Positions 37,530 to 50,753 are shown, counted from the first letter of the stretch. The stretch is DNA of 64,000 nucleotides from Ophiostoma sp. CBS 140.51 (GCA_029298735.1 JANSLP010000068.1:1-64000); one strand, 5' to 3'. Notes: generated by a model from the letters alone, not told the origin. Translations and numbers: made by a program.

Positions 37530-40500
37530 TTATGAACCCTCCTCCAGCGTCCCGCTCGACACGAGCTCGCCGTACAGCTCGGGCTCTAGGAATTTGCCAA
37601 TCGACACGTCCTCGCTGAGACCCTTGCGCCTCCGCGTCTTGAGGACAAAGTCCCGCGCCGTACCCTGGACAGGCGCCATCTGCATCGGCCGCAGGATAAC
37701 GTCGCGGTCCAGCGGGTCGCCCGGCACCACTTGCCACCGGTCGAAGACCAGACTGACGAGGCCCTTGTTGTCGGACGAGATACGGAAGTCCGTCTCGAAG
37801 CCAAACGAGTCGATCACGGGCAGCAGGCCGACTGTACGCGAAAGGTTGGTGCCGGGGATACCGACATCGGTCAGCACGTGGCCGCGGCGCTGTGACAAGA
37901 TCTGGTACAGCTTGGAGGACGCCGACTCGGGACCGGTCATGGAAACTGTGTAAACGGGCTCCATGAGGCGTGGCGACGACAGCATAAACGAGCCGTAGCA
38001 GGCGCGGCGGGCTGTCGGAATAATCTGGCCACCACCACGGTAGATGGTCTCTTGCGCCAGCGTGACGTCCGTAAGCTTGAACTTGATGTTGCGGATGGCT
38101 AGGATGTGTTAGCATGTGTGTCGAATAAAGGCAAGCAGAGTGCAAATCAAATCAAAGAAGGACAGTAGAAACTCACGCTCTTCGCAGAGAGGGCCTTCCC
38201 GCGTGGCCCAGCTGAAGCCCTGTCGGATCGACTCCTTGACAGTGTTGAGCAGCTTCTTGTCGACCTCACCGGGCAGCGTGTCGTCCTGGAGCAGGTTGGC
38301 GCCCATCTCTTCGGGGCCAAAGGCCCAGACGCTGCGCGATGCCAGCAGATCCCAGTCGTACTTGTCTTGGAAGAATTTGGCCGTCTTCCGCACGGGATCC
38401 TTGATCCGCACGGCACCCGACTCAATGTCTCGTGCCAGACCGTCCTCCAGCGGCTCGGCCACCATTGTCAACCGGTTCTTCTTGTTGGGCGTCAGCGTCC
38501 AGCAACGCGTGGCCGACTCGTCCACCACTGTCTCGCAGAACCGCGTCAGCGGGTCCGACACCTTGATCTCCATGTCCGCGTACTGCAGGCGCAGGTCGTG
38601 CATCACGCAGTCCATGTACATCTCGCCCGTGCCAATCAAAATATGCTCGCCCGACTCCTCGACTTTCGTGGTGATCAGCGGGTAGCTCTTGTTGATCTTG
38701 CGGATACCGTCCAGCATCTTGGGCAGCTCCGACGGGTTGACCGGCTCGACGGCAATCTTGAACACCGACTCTGTGTAGTGCGTCACCGGCTTGAAGATGT
38801 AGGCATCCTCGTCGTCCTCAAACTGCCGCGCCACCACCGTCGCCGACTTGACAATCGAATTGTCCACGCCGCCTAACAGCACCCAGTTGCCTGCCGGGAC
38901 ACCGTCCACCGGCACATTGTAGCGCGTCTCGGGGATCCAGACGTTGGAAATCAGTGCTGGCGCCATGTCTTCTTCGTCGTCCAGCGAGTAGCCCTCGCCC
39001 AGCACGCGCACCTCTGTGCCTGGCCGTGCGATACCGCTGAGTACACGTCCCAGTGCGTGGAAGCTCTTGGCGTCTGTCGAGCTGTACAGCTTGGTCACCT
39101 CCATGACCAGCGGGCCGTCCTGGTCGCATGCACCAATCGACTCGGCCACCTTGGTGTCGAGCGGACCTGTGTAGTACCGCTGCAGATGACGTGTTGATGC
39201 CTCGACGGGCGACGGGATGTGTTTCACGATCATGTCGACAAAGGCTGCCGGTGGGCCAAAGAACTGTGCGCACACCAGGCCGAGCAGCACCTTGGCGTCG
39301 GCCTTGTACTGTGACGGCTTGAGGGAGATGCCGAGCGGCGTCAAAAACGCCTTGAGGTCCTGCGGGTTCTCGCTGATTGTGTGCGTGAACAGCTTGTAGA
39401 TGGGCTCGAGCACAAAGTGCACAAACGAGCGCTTGGCATTGTCCTCGACGGCCTTGCGCGTAAACGACCGCTTCTTAGGGTTGAAGAAGATGTCGCCCCA
39501 CAGCCGCTTCGCAAACTCGTCCGTGTCCATGGCACCAAAGCTGTCGGCGTACATCTTGGTAAATGACGGCAGTGTAAAGCACCACTTCATCTCTGTGCAC
39601 GCAAAAAGCACGTTGCCCTTCTCGGGGCTCACGCGCTTGCTGTCATCTGTCTCGCCGGGTAGCGTCTCGAAGATGACCTTGTTGACGGCCTCGATTGTGC
39701 TCTTGAGCTTGTAGTAGGCGTCCGTTGGCGGCAACTTGAGCTCGAGGATCAGCCGATCCACCTTGTTGACAATGAGCGTCAGCGGGATGTCCTCGAGCAT
39801 CGCATGCCGAATCACCATCTCCGTGTGCAGCTGTACGCCCTCGATAACGTCCACCACAAGACACACGCCGTCGACAAGCCGAAGCGCCGATGCCACCTCG
39901 TCGGCAAAATCGACATGGCCGGGAGTATCAATGAGATTGATCAGGTGCGACTTGCCCTTGGTCGACGGCAGCACCAGGCTCATGGGCGCACTGCGAATCG
40001 ACACGCCACGCTCCCGCTCCAGGACATGCACGTCTGTGTACCGCAGCTGCTCGTCGCGGTTCTTGCCTGTCCGCTGCTCCAGCCGATCGCTGATATCGTG
40101 CGTCTCGAGCACCAGCATGTCCACAAACGCCGTCTTGCCGTGGTGCAGGTGGCCCGCAAAGGCAACATTTCGTATTTGCTCGGGGAAGTTCATGAGATCG
40201 GTCATGAAGCTGCGATCGAAGAAAACGGGTGGCAGGTCGGCCTCCTCGACGGCAAACTTCTTCTGCTCAACGGGCGCCACAATGGGCTCGCTCAGCGGCT
40301 GTGCATCCTCCTCCTGGACCAGTGCTTCCACCTCGGTTCCGTATACTTGTGCGGCGGTCGGGTAGTACTGTTTGTCTTCGTGCAAGATGACGGCGTTCGA
40401 CGGTCCTTCGTCTGGTTGGGAAGTAATAAAGTCAGCAACAGTTAGTCACAGAAACGCATATATCAGGCTGCCCGGCCGGGATAGCCGGGACAACGATAAT

Positions 40501-40731
40501 ACTTACCGTCCACCTCCATAAGCTCCTGTCCCATGCCATCCTCGTCAACCTCCTCCTCGTCTCCGTAGACGTAGTTGTCGGCATCAGCATCGCCCTGCTC
40601 CGACCCCTCTTCTGAAGCTTCGGGCTCCTCGCCGATGAAGTTGCCGAATCTGGCGGCGCATTAGCAATTGGACTTTAATGTGGATATAAATGGACTCTTT
40701 GGGGCACTTACTCGTCGTATAAATCATCCAT
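37530..40731 (-). CDS. SNU114: U5 snRNP GTPase Snu114 (spliceosome, EF-2 family)
   Basis: EF-2-like GTPase of the U5 snRNP that controls Brr2-dependent U4/U6 unwinding and spliceosome disassembly; nuclear. Four exons on the minus strand, 40731-40712, 40649-40507, 40411-38177 and 38098-37530, give 988 aa, the normal length. The first exon is only 20 nt (MDDLYD plus two bases); the acidic N-terminus (rich in Glu/Asp) is the Snu114-specific extension that EF-2 lacks. GTPase motifs: AGHLHHGKT (G1, 140-148), ERERGVSI (switch I region, about 186-193), DTPGH (G3, 216-220) and NKVD (G4, 270-273). EF-2 domains II to V follow; the last exon carries domain IV/V sequence including SSPRLMEPVY and RRGHV. 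It is divergent from the SCP2 gene. Confidence 0.96.
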
Positions 40732-41538
40732 CGCGACAAACTGGTGTGTTATGCGTGTCTACCGAACTGGCAAAGTTGAGACTTGCGCACGCCGTATTTT
40801 TGGAGCCTCTTCCTTGGACCTTTGGGACGCGCCACGCTCCTGCGAAAAAGCTTCCTGCGAAATTCGGCGCTAGCGGACAAGGCTGAAATGTGCTGTGAGT
40901 GGCCCAAATGCTGAAATGCTTCAGGTGGCCCGGTCGCAGCTGCGTCCGTCGCGACTTGGGACGATTGCACGTGACTAGATCACCGCTTTGGTCCTTCGCC
41001 GATCTTGTTGCCTTTGGCGTGAAGTTGGTCAGGGCCAAACACCTGTTGGCTTGGCTGCAGAAAACAGAGAAAAGTAATCAGGCCCACAGGCGGAAGGTAC
41101 GCCCCCCCATAGCGGTCCCCAACAGGCGGAGAAGCGCTACTGCCGCAAGTAGCAGCAACCCCTTTCAGTAAAGTTTGCGAGCAGCAAGTTGGCGCAATAG
41201 CAGTAGCAGGCACACATGACAGGATCGTCTCGCCGAGGTTCACATGCCTCTGCGTGCTGATTCAAGCGTCATCGCCAGCTAAAACCCCAGAAAGCCGAAC
41301 GGGGAAGGATGGGGCTCTGCAAAACTACATAACCAAACGTGCTTTCCCCAGATCTATTTCTTCTTCCCCCTTTCCCTCCCTTCTTCTTTTCTTCTTTTCC
41401 CCTTTCCCTTCTTCTCTATTTTAAATCATCCTCTCTCATCCCATCCAAACACTGTATCTCTACCCACCGACTTTATCGCATCTTCATCCGCACCATCCGC
41501 ATTTTTCACATTATCACCGGCGCACGACTACATTCAAA
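40732..41538. promoter_or_regulatory. Divergent promoter region, SNU114 / SCP2
   Basis: About 800 bp holding both promoters. The SCP2 side (41340-41535) is a CT-rich leader of the kind seen at highly expressed fungal genes. No coding sequence and no clear TATA box were seen. Confidence 0.5.
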
Positions 41539-42171
41539 ATGGGTATCTCCAACGGTAAGTCTTTTTTTTTTCGCCCCGCCATTTGCTTTGCAAAGGTCCG
41601 AGCTCAATGATGCGATCCAACGCCAATGGCGGTGAGACTGTAACAGCAGAGCCGAGACCTGCATTCAATCGGCCTTTCTCGCCCTCCTGGAAATGCCCAA
41701 ATTGCTGACATGTGCTCCAACTGCAGACAAGTTCCCCTCCTCGGTGGCGTTCGATGCCATCAACGACGTCCTTAACAACAGCGAGGCCGATCGCAAGGAT
41801 GCTATCAAGAACGGCAAGGCCGTGTTCGGCATCACCCTGAAGAACAAGGCTGGCGACACCGAGAGCTGGTTCATTGACCTGGCCAAGGAGGGCAAGGTCG
41901 TTCAGGGCCTCGACAAGTCTGATGGTACGTATCTGTGCACGTGGTCTCCCGCACCGCATGGTTTTTCGCCTCCATCCAATCGTTCCGCACCGCTAACACT
42001 TCCGCAGTCGAGCTCCGCCTCTCCGACGAGGACTTCGGCAAGCTCGTCATGGGCAAGGCCAAGGCCCAGGGTCTGTTCATGTCCGGCAAGCTCAAGATCA
42101 AGGGCAATGTTATGAAGGCTGCCAAGCTGGAGCCCATTCTCAACAAGTCCCGGTCCAAGGCTAAGCTGTAA
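41539..42171 (+). CDS. Peroxisomal SCP2 sterol-carrier-domain protein
   Basis: Small lipid-binding protein of the SCP2 family, expected to bind fatty acyl-CoA or sterols in peroxisomes, like yeast-type POX18. Three exons, 41539-41554, 41727-41924 and 42008-42171, give 125 aa consisting of one SCP2 domain. The first exon is 16 nt (MGISN plus one base). Recognisable SCP2 features are KNGKAVFGITLKNK, ESWFIDLAKEGKVV, the DVELRLSDEDFGKLVMGK block and LFMSGKLKIKGN. The C-terminus ends in AKL, a standard PTS1 variant, which supports peroxisomal import. The CT-rich leader and strong codon bias suggest high expression. It is convergent with the aldolase gene. Confidence 0.93.
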
Positions 42172-43201
42172 ATCAGCAGCTTATACTGCCCCGACATACG
42201 AACAAAGAAAAAAAAACACACATACCATCTCATCCTACAAAAAAACATCGTCGACGGGTGGACGGTTGGACCGGACTATGGACGGACAGTCCAGGCGTTT
42301 GGGTCGGAACGGTGCAGCAGTGATGACGTCTTGCCCTGAGAAAGGGCGGATTGGAAACGGGACGGGTTTTAATTGCCTGCCATATGGGCGGTGCCTGTAA
42401 TATCTTTTGTTACCCTGCTGAGGCGGAAGCCACCGCCGACAGCCGTTGTATATTTTTTTCGAGTATCGTTTGCTAGACCTACCAATACCATGACTTCAAC
42501 CTACATTCTCCATCTCTCCATCGTTTTATGTCTCTCTCACCTCTATCTTACATACACGTCTTACATACACTCACACATGCGACCGTCACCGCCTTGCGAT
42601 TGTGCCGCCCTTTGTCGCAAACGGATTGGCTTGCTTTCAACAGCGAGCAACTCAGCGATCGTGTCTTGGAATCGGCGCTATGCGCCTTGCTTTGCGCGTT
42701 TTGTCGAGGCTCTTTTGAGAGTGGGGGCACGTTTGGTTGCTTAGAGTGTACAGTGCAAATTACAATTGAAACGGTGGTCGTAATGGACCAACAGCCAAAG
42801 CCAGGCACATGTGGCGACCCAACTGCCAGGTTCAACGGCCAACAGCACAGTGTCAGGTCCCACGGCCTTACTGTCGCATTTGCGGCCGCATCCAACATGC
42901 AGAGATGCACCATTTTCAATCCAGAGCTGTCGTCTGGTTCTATCTCTCTCTTTGGTTCTGGGTTTGAGGGTTTTCACGACAGGCCGCCAGACCGCGTCTC
43001 ACCAATCGCAATGTCGCCGGGATATTACTGGACAAACCAGGAGAATCAGGAGAATTTTTCTGCTGCATGATACTTTTTTTTTATTATTATTCAAAGTGGG
43101 TTGAGCCCACAATGTATGAGTGAAAAAATATCACTGGTCGTACAGGACAGATGATAAGCAAAAAAAAAGTCAAACTACTCTCAGTAAATGCCTCTTTTCG
43201 C
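42172..43201. other. Convergent intergenic region, SCP2 / FBA1
   Basis: About 1 kb containing the 3' UTRs of two converging genes. Open frames at 42528-43070 lack coding features. T-rich stretches at 43070-43095 and A-rich stretches at 43155-43175 lie close to the aldolase stop. Confidence 0.5.
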
Positions 43202-44358
43202 TTACAGCTGGCCAGCGGCACCAAAGTCCGCAAGGGCCTCCTCAACACGGGCCTTCATGGTCTTCTCACCCTCGCGCACCCACACGCGGGGGTCGTACTT
43301 CTTCTTGTTGGGCTTATCGGCACCCTCGGGGTTGCCAACCTGGGTCTTCAGGTAGTCAATGTTCTTGGTGATGTACTCGCGGTGGCCGACGAGGTAGGCC
43401 CACTGCAGATCGGTGTCGAGGTTGACCTTGACGACACCATGGGAGATGGCGTCGCTGAACTCCTTCTTGGACGAGCCAGAGCCACCGTGGAAGACGAAGA
43501 AGACGGGCTTGCCAGACTTGTCCGACAGCTTCTCCGAGACAAAGGCCTGGTGCTTGCCCAGCAGCTCGGGGTGCAGGCGGACGTTGCCGGGGTGGTAGAC
43601 ACCGTGGACGTTGCCGAAAGCAGCGGCAATGCTGAAGTAGGGAGCAATGGCGCTCAGGGTCTTCTGGATCTCCCAGACGTCCTCGGGCTGAGTGTACAGG
43701 GCGGCGTTGTCGACATCTTCGTTGTTGACACCGTCCTCCTCACCACCGGTCAGACCGACCTCCATTTCGAGCCACTGCTTCCACGGGGCAACGCGCTTGA
43801 AGTACTTGGCGGTGATCTCAATGTTCTCCTCGAGCGACTCCTCCGACAGGTCGAGCATGTGGGACGAGAACAGGGGGTGGCCGTGCTCCTTGAAGAAGGC
43901 CTCGTCGGCGTCGAGCATGCCGTCCATCCAGGGCAGGAGCTTCTTGGCGCTGTAAAAGAAGTGTTAGTGGAAACAAAGCCCTGGGAAAAGCGAAAGAAAG
44001 AAAGAAAGCCAACTCACCAGTGGTCAGTGTGCAGGACAACCGGGATGCCGTAGATGGGGGCAATCGAGCGGATGAAGTGAGCAGCAGCAACGGCACCGGC
44101 AACGGACGCCTCCTGCTTCTCCTTGCTGTTGGCAACGCCCTTGCCAGCGAAGTAGGCGGCACCGCCCTGCGAGGTCTGCAGGATGATGGGCGACTTGGCG
44201 TCGCGGGCAGCCTCCAGGGAAGCAATGACGGTCGATGACGAGGTGACGTTGATGGCAGGGATGGCGAACTGCTTCTCCTGGGCGTACTGGAACAGCTTCA
44301 GGACGTCATCGCCGTAGATGACGCCGGGCTTGAGGTTGAGGTCGCTGAGGATACCCAT
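43202..44358 (-). CDS. FBA1: Class II fructose-1,6-bisphosphate aldolase
   Basis: Zinc-dependent aldolase of glycolysis and gluconeogenesis, interconverting fructose-1,6-bisphosphate with dihydroxyacetone phosphate and glyceraldehyde-3-phosphate; cytosolic. Two exons on the minus strand, 44358-44018 and 43949-43202, give 362 aa, the standard fungal length. The intron splits the Cys codon of the active-site motif VVLHTDHCAKKLLPW, which contains the zinc ligand His110 and the conserved Asp112; removing it restores the motif exactly. Other class II landmarks are SQGGAAYFAGKG, the second zinc-site region GVYHPGNV and the phosphate-binding HGGSGSSKKEF. A TATA element lies about 115 bp upstream, fitting a strongly expressed gene. 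It is divergent from NUP2. Confidence 0.97.
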
Positions 44359-46504
44359 GTTTGTGGTTGTTTTTGTAATGAATTGGAGATGATGCAAGGT
44401 TGCTTGGTAGATTGCAGATTGTTGTTTGTTGACAACAGAGAGAGGGGTAGCAGGTGATAAGAGGGGCACGAAAATATATATAGTTGACTGGGATTGACTA
44501 GATCTGGAGATTTCAGGTCGTGGCGCCGGGGGTGGGGTGGAGCTTAAGCAGCAACGTTGGTATTTCAGCGAGAAACGAGGGATAAACGAGACGAAAGACG
44601 GAGAGAGAGATAGATCGAAGCAGAAAGCAGAAAGCTTCAATTGGAGCCACAGAAAAACGTGCGGATGACTGAAGCTCTTTATATTATTTATAATAAACCA
44701 TACGACCCAAGACCAGGAAAGGACAAAAGGAGGGGCTTCGTCGTTTGACGAAAAAAGGAAGAGCACTTCCACTGATGACACCCAGACTAAGACGCTCCTT
44801 CCCCCTTCTCTTGCCTCAGAACACCCCCTCTTGCCTCTTTTCACTGCGAGACTTGCGTCTCGCCTGCCCTAGCAAAATCGAGACAAGAGAACAAAAGACC
44901 GCCCCAGAGCCGGAGGCTGGATGCACACATTGCTGGCAGTGGCCAATCGCAGCGCCTGTCTATGCCAATGCCTGTGGTGATGCCCGAGGCTTTGCGAAAT
45001 TAGCGCTTGTTCGGCGTGATTGTCCACTAACATTTCCCGAAACTCCCCTCACCATTGGCCTTGCTTTTCCTGCTTCTCCCTGCTTCTGGTCACCCGAGCT
45101 TCTCGTCGCCTGGTCCGTGCACGGTGGCTCTTTCCCAACTTTGGAGAACAGGTACCCGAAAACCCCACGCACGCGATGAGCTGCCACGCTGCAACACAGC
45201 GGTTTCCTTTCGTCCTGGGGCAGGAGGAGAAGATCGTTCCTTCTTATTTTCGTGTCGTCGCTTCATTGTTCCGCCCAGTTGCTCTTGCCCTGCAAGGTAT
45301 GGCCGTTTGAGAGTGCGGCAGTCTTAAACCGAGCCACCTGCCATACAGCTGCCGTTCAGCTCCCGTGCACCTGCCTTACGATACGTTCTGCATTCTGCAG
45401 GAGTGCAACTACGTTGTAGCTAATGGTGGCCCTTGATCATGACTTGTCCGCGCCGGTCAATTGCTCCTGCTGTCCTGTCGCTGGGGCGTTTCACGAGGCA
45501 GGCGCCGTCGGCAAATCAACCGTTGGCACCCGTCGTGCCCGCCCGTTTCGGCTTTCTGGACCTCCACCTTACGATTCCGATGGTGCTTTTCCGGTCGCAG
45601 CTTTCTTCTGCAATAGTTTATCCGTGGTGTAGGCACGTCGTCACATAAGCTTGAGGAAAGAGTAATGCTCATGCCCAACCAGGATACATTTGCGCACAAT
45701 CATGAGTCCAAAGTGACTCTTGTTGTGAAGCTCGTCTAAGCCTGTAAAAATACCGGGCCAGCATGCTTTGGCTCGATTGCTGTAAACATTTTGCCGGAGG
45801 CCAAACACGCTGTCGTTTTCGTAAAGTGAAGCGCGCTCATGCTCCGCGTTAACTTCAGTCCTCCCCACATGATCGCGTTTTCACCCGCTCGCCTACCTGC
45901 ATTGCTCTGTCCATTCAACTAAGCGGGCGCTCCAGAACTCGCCCAGACCAACCGATTTGGGACTCTCGCGTCCACCGTTCCTTCCCTCCACACTGTTTGC
46001 ACTGTCCATTCAATGAACGAATGCTCGTTAGCGCCTTCTCCTCCTGTCCTTTCTCTCTTTCTCTCTTTGCGTGCTCCTTCCACTTTCTGCGCTTTCCCCT
46101 GTTCGTTCCTTCCTTCCCTGGAGCCGCCCCTGTGTACACTGACTGCACGCGCCACATCATCAATATTTTTTGGCCTCCAAATTTTTTTTCCTCCCCCCGT
46201 CGCGACTTTCCACGCATCTGCTCATCGCGACAATCCATCAACGGGACTTTCCCCCTTTCTCCTTTTCGTCGCCCGTCACCACGCATCGACTGGTGCTTCC
46301 TCTCCTTTTCATTTTTCATTTCTCTATTCAATCCTTTCCTTTTTTTTCTACCCTCTACGCATTTACTTTAATTGCAGGCAGAGCTTTCGCCACAGTGTCG
46401 ATGCATTCCATTTGAGCTTCAATTTCTGCCTGCTCTGAAGCCTAACCACCCATCCTATTCCGTCGCCGCATCGATCGTCCCAACGGTGGACATCATCCAT
46501 CATC
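44359..46504. promoter_or_regulatory. Divergent intergenic region, FBA1 / NUP2
   Basis: About 2.1 kb with both promoters and leaders. The aldolase side has TATA-like sequences; the NUP2 side (46020-46380) is strongly CT-rich. Open frames such as 45915-46331 on the minus strand are products of this compositional bias. No gene seen. Confidence 0.5.
44474..44482 (-). promoter_or_regulatory. Putative TATA box of FBA1
   Basis: TATATATAT on the minus strand about 115 bp upstream of the aldolase ATG. A second AT-rich patch lies at 44678-44698. Confidence 0.5.
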
Positions 46505-49500
46505 ATGGAGACCCCCCAGAAGCGACAGAAGTCATGGTTCAGCAGCCTGACGGGCCTAGTCAGCGCCAGCCGCAATTCCACTCAGGAGGCCCCAAAACTG
46601 TCCACCGCGACGCCGACTCCTAAGACTGGCGCGTCCCTTGTGAACGGTGACCGTGCATCCTCCCGTGTCCGCCTGGCGCGGCCAGCCGAGCAGTCGACGC
46701 CGGCACGCTACTCGGGCACCTTCTCTGCACCCCCCGTCGAATCCCCCGAAAGCCCTGCCAAACGCGCTTCACCGACCCAGCTGGCTCAGCGGAAGATCCA
46801 CGACCGCGTCCAGGGCCCGTCTGGCCGTATCGGCAGCACATCCTCGAGCTCGAACAATACGAGCAACATCCCCTCCAACACCTACTCCTATGGCAGCAGC
46901 CTCAACCTCTATTCGAGCAGCAGCCTGGGCAGACCTACCTCTACACCGCGCAGAACCAACTTTTCTTCTGCGACGACACCACGCAACATGTTCCGCGACT
47001 CCATGGCCCGCGACATGCCTGCCTTTTCCTTCACACCCCGCGTTCCTGCAAACACTCTGCGTGGTAGTTTCCCTGCGACGACTCCCGGCCGCTCGCTCCG
47101 TGCTCCTGGCGTTGAGCTGAGCGCTCGCGAGATGGCCAAGGTCACTTCAAGCGACCTGTTCCACATGAAGATCCCTGACCCCGACCCGAAGCTCAGCGCC
47201 GAGGCGATGACCGACATGATTCCGAGTGAGCTTAAAGCGGGTGGCCACTCCGTGTACGCCAACGAGTTCCTGGCCCACCTGTGCCCGCCCGACTTCAACG
47301 AGGAGCAGCGCAACCAGTTCTTCTGTATTTTGGATCTTCGCCGGCTTAAATACGCGGCCGACGAGGTGTTTTTGAAGAAGGACTGGAAGCTGAACATTAC
47401 CAATTTTGCAAAGGAGTACGAGAAGAACCGGAGTCTTATTATGCTCCGCTACGGTCTGTACGAGTTTAAGACGGTCAAGGTGTCCAAGGACACTTTCACG
47501 AAGTGGAAGCAGGACCACAACATTCCCAACGTTCTTGGCGAGGAGGACGAAGAGGAGCTCATGGTCAACCCTGCTGATCTGTCCAAGTCGGTGAGAGCGT
47601 CGAAGCCCAATGGCACAGAGGGCATACTTCGCACTGGAAAGCGCAAGGCCCAGGACAACATTGACCCCAACGCCACGACCTCCAGCTCGCAGCCGACCAA
47701 GAAGCGGACACGTGCCGACGGCTCCAAGGTGGCTGCCGCTGACCGCGAGCCGCTTCTCGAGTCAAGCACGCCCTCGCTGAACAAGTCCAAGCGGAAGGCT
47801 TCGAGAGGTGAGGGCTCGGACCAGCTCCAGCGCGTTAAGCAGCAGAAGCCCACACCGGCCGCGACCCCGTCTGCCACGCCCTCGGCCACCAAGGCCTTCT
47901 TCGAGAAGGTTGCCAACTCGCCTGCAAAGGAGAACGAGACAGCTACTTCCTCCGCGGACACCCCCTCGATCAAGGTCACCCAGCCTTCTCTAGACAGTGC
48001 TTCGACGACCTCCAAGACGTCTTCGCTATTCAGCAAGCCTGCCACCAACGGTAGCGGTAGCTTGGCTCGGTCGGTCCTGGAGAGTGGCCTGAAGTCTGGT
48101 TCTGGTACTGCACAGAACAACAACATCTTTGGCTACCTGTCAGACGCCAGCTCCGCAAAGGGCAGTGGTAACGACAATGCCGATGCTGACGCTGAGGACA
48201 CGGATGACTCTGATGGTCAGGAGGAGTCTGAGAGTCAGGATGCCAGTGACAAGCAGATTGTTCCTGCTGCTAGCAGCTCGTCTGCTGCACAGCCTTCTGC
48301 TTCTCTGTTCGCCCCCAAGCCGGCCAACCCCCTGCTCGCCGCTGCCTCGCAGAACGCCTCGGCCAGCTCGTCTGAGGCATCGGATGCTACGCCTGGCCGT
48401 AGTCTTTTCGATCGCGTTAACAAGGGCTCAGATGGTCAGCCGATTCGCATGTTTGGTAACGACGGTGCTGCTTCGCCATTCCAGTCTGCACCTGCAGTCG
48501 CATCTTCGGCTACACCACTCTTTGGCAGCAAGCCCACGTCTGAGCGTGCTAGCCCGGAGAAAGAGGCGGCAACGTCGTCGTCGTCGCTCTTTGGTGCCAA
48601 CAAGACATGGACGCCGGACAGCCCGATCAAGTTTGCTGGCGGTGCCTCGACGACTCCCGGCAAGTCCCTGTTCGGCAACGCTTCCTCTACTACTCCTGCG
48701 GCAACCAGCACCACTCCGGCATCGTCCTTCAAGTTTGGTGCTGCCACTGCTCCGGCTGCTGAGAAATCCGCGGATGATAAGACACCGGCTGGCAGCTCCA
48801 AGGAGGCGACTCCTGCTGCACCCGCCGCCACTACCCCGTCGCTGTTCGGCTCATCGAGCAAGCCTGCTGAGACTGGCTCCGCCTCGCCGTCTCTATTCGG
48901 CGCCTCTACCACCCAGGCCTCTGCTCCTGCTTTGACTGGCGGTTCCCTGTTCGGTGCTGCTGCCACCCCGACGACCACCGCCCCGTCTACCCTGTTTGGC
49001 AAGACCTCGACCACCACGCCTGCGGCGCCACCTCTCTTTGGTGCCCCCTCGGGTGCTTCCACGAGCTCTCCATCTCTACAGGCTTCGACGCTGTTTGGCA
49101 ACTCGTCCAAGACCGACACGCCCTCCTTTGGCCAGAAGCGCTCTGCCGATGACGACTCTGCTCCCAAGACCACCTCGTCGCTGTTTGGCAATACTGCTAA
49201 GACCAGCGACACCAATGGCAGTGACGAGCCCTCGGCGAAGAAGACCATGTTTGGTGCTTCTTCGAGCGGTCCGGCCGCGTCTGGCAGCTCGACCCCACTG
49301 TTCTCCTTTGGTGCCCCTAAGGCGAACGGTGATGCCGATGCCAGCGCAGCGGCAAAGCCTCAGGAGTCCAAACCTCTGTTTGGCAGCACTCCCGTTGGCG
49401 GCGCTGCCGAGGCTCCCAAGTCGCAGTCTGTCAGCCTGTTTGGTAACTCCACGCCGGCCGCTGCACCGGCCTCGTCTGCCCCGTCGTTCAGCTTCGGCGG

Positions 49501-50753
49501 TAACAACGCCAGCAGCACGCCTGCTGCCCAGCCGTCCGGCGGCGCTCTCTTCTCATTCGGCGCGTCTAGCACTCAGCCGCAGCAGAGCACTGCGCCTGCC
49601 CCATCGACTGGCTTCAGCTTTGGCGGTGGCAGTGACGCCGGCTCGGTCGGTTCAGGAGGCTCGTCTTTCACCTTCAACGCTGGAGGTGCTGCGAGCGTCG
49701 CCAGCCAGCCTTTCCGCAACCCGTTCGCATCGGGTGCTGATTCGTCCGCTGCCGGCCAGCCGTCTACATCGTTCAGCTTCGGTGCTGGTGGCACTAACGG
49801 ACAGTCGTCTGCACCAAGCACGTCCATGTTCCAGTTTGGTGGCGGTACGCCTGCTGCGGCCCCGGCTGCAAGCACTGGTGGACTGTTCTCCTTTGGCGGT
49901 GGCTCCCAGACTACGGAGCCTGCGACGACTCCGGGCAACAGCTTCGGAAACGCCGCTCCCTCTGCCGGTAACGGCTCGGCCATCTTTAGCTTCGGTGGCG
50001 GAACGCCGGCACAAGCGAGCGGCACGCCGCTCTTTGGCCAGCAGAAGCCCGCCGGAGCGCCCATGTTCAATCTCGCTCCCCCCATGGGCGGAGCATCATC
50101 AGGTACTAGTAAGTTGATATCGAGTCTCACACCTACTTCTACTTTTTTTTTTGTGGAGAGAACCTCCGGTTAACCGTCTTGACGTAGACACTCCCTTCAC
50201 CAATCTCGGTGGCGCCTCTAGCCTGGCTACTACACCGGCCACTGGCACTCCCGAGCCTGGTGCCACTCAAGACAACAATACGGACAATTCTGGACACCAG
50301 GCTGACGGAGATGAGGCCCCACAGGAACAAATCAGTTTAATCGACGGCGGGCCGGGCGAGGAGGACGAGGCCGCCGTCCATGAGGTGCGTGCCAAGGCCC
50401 TCAGACTCTCGACCGGCAACGACGAATCGGGAAGCGAATCGCCAGCTGCCAAGGAGAAGAAGAGCCCGTGGAAGACGGAGGGTGTTGGCCCGCTGCGTGT
50501 TCTCAAGAACAAGACGACTGGTAGCGTGCGTCTCTTGCTGCGGGCTGAACCCCGCGGACACGTGGCTCTTAACCGGGCGCTGCTTCCCGATTTCACTTAC
50601 AAGCCGGAACCCAACGCCAAATACGTCAAGTTGACCACCTCAAACGAGGCCGGCACTGGACTCGAGACTTGGATGCTCCAGGTCAAGACCAAGGAGGCGG
50701 CCGAGAAGCTCGCCGACGTGCTTGAAGAGAACAAGTCGGCCAACAAGAAATAA
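46505..50753 (+). CDS. NUP2: FG-repeat nucleoporin with C-terminal Ran-binding domain (Nup2)
   Basis: Mobile nuclear-basket nucleoporin that helps importin-alpha recycling and binds Ran-GTP. Two exons, 46505-50108 and 50188-50753, give 1389 aa. The N-terminus is basic and Ser/Thr-rich. A conserved fungal block at about residues 200-345 (SSDLFHMKIPDPDPKLSAEA through FTKWKQDHNIPNVLGEEDEE) is typical of ascomycete Nup2. Residues about 460-1205 are low-complexity Ser/Ala/Thr/Pro with many LFG, SFG and FxFG repeats. The last exon encodes the RanBP1-type domain (AAVHEVRAKALRLS, GVGPLRVLKNKTTGSVRLLLRAEP). The intron separates the FG region from the RanBD. It is much longer than yeast Nup2 (720 aa), mainly from the FG region. 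A Nup50/Nup61-type name would be equivalent. Confidence 0.93.

Noticed and set aside
39736..40445. Frames of 209 and 213 aa antisense to SNU114
   Set aside because: Shadows of the conserved GTPase-domain exon.
43151..44053. 300-aa open frame on the plus strand across the aldolase gene
   Set aside because: It is the antisense shadow of highly codon-biased FBA1 exons and matches no known family.
48129..50117. Arg/Leu/Pro-rich frames of 268 and 387 aa inside NUP2 (plus strand, other phase)
   Set aside because: Out-of-phase reading of the Ser/Ala/Gly-rich FG repeats; low complexity and no independent signal.
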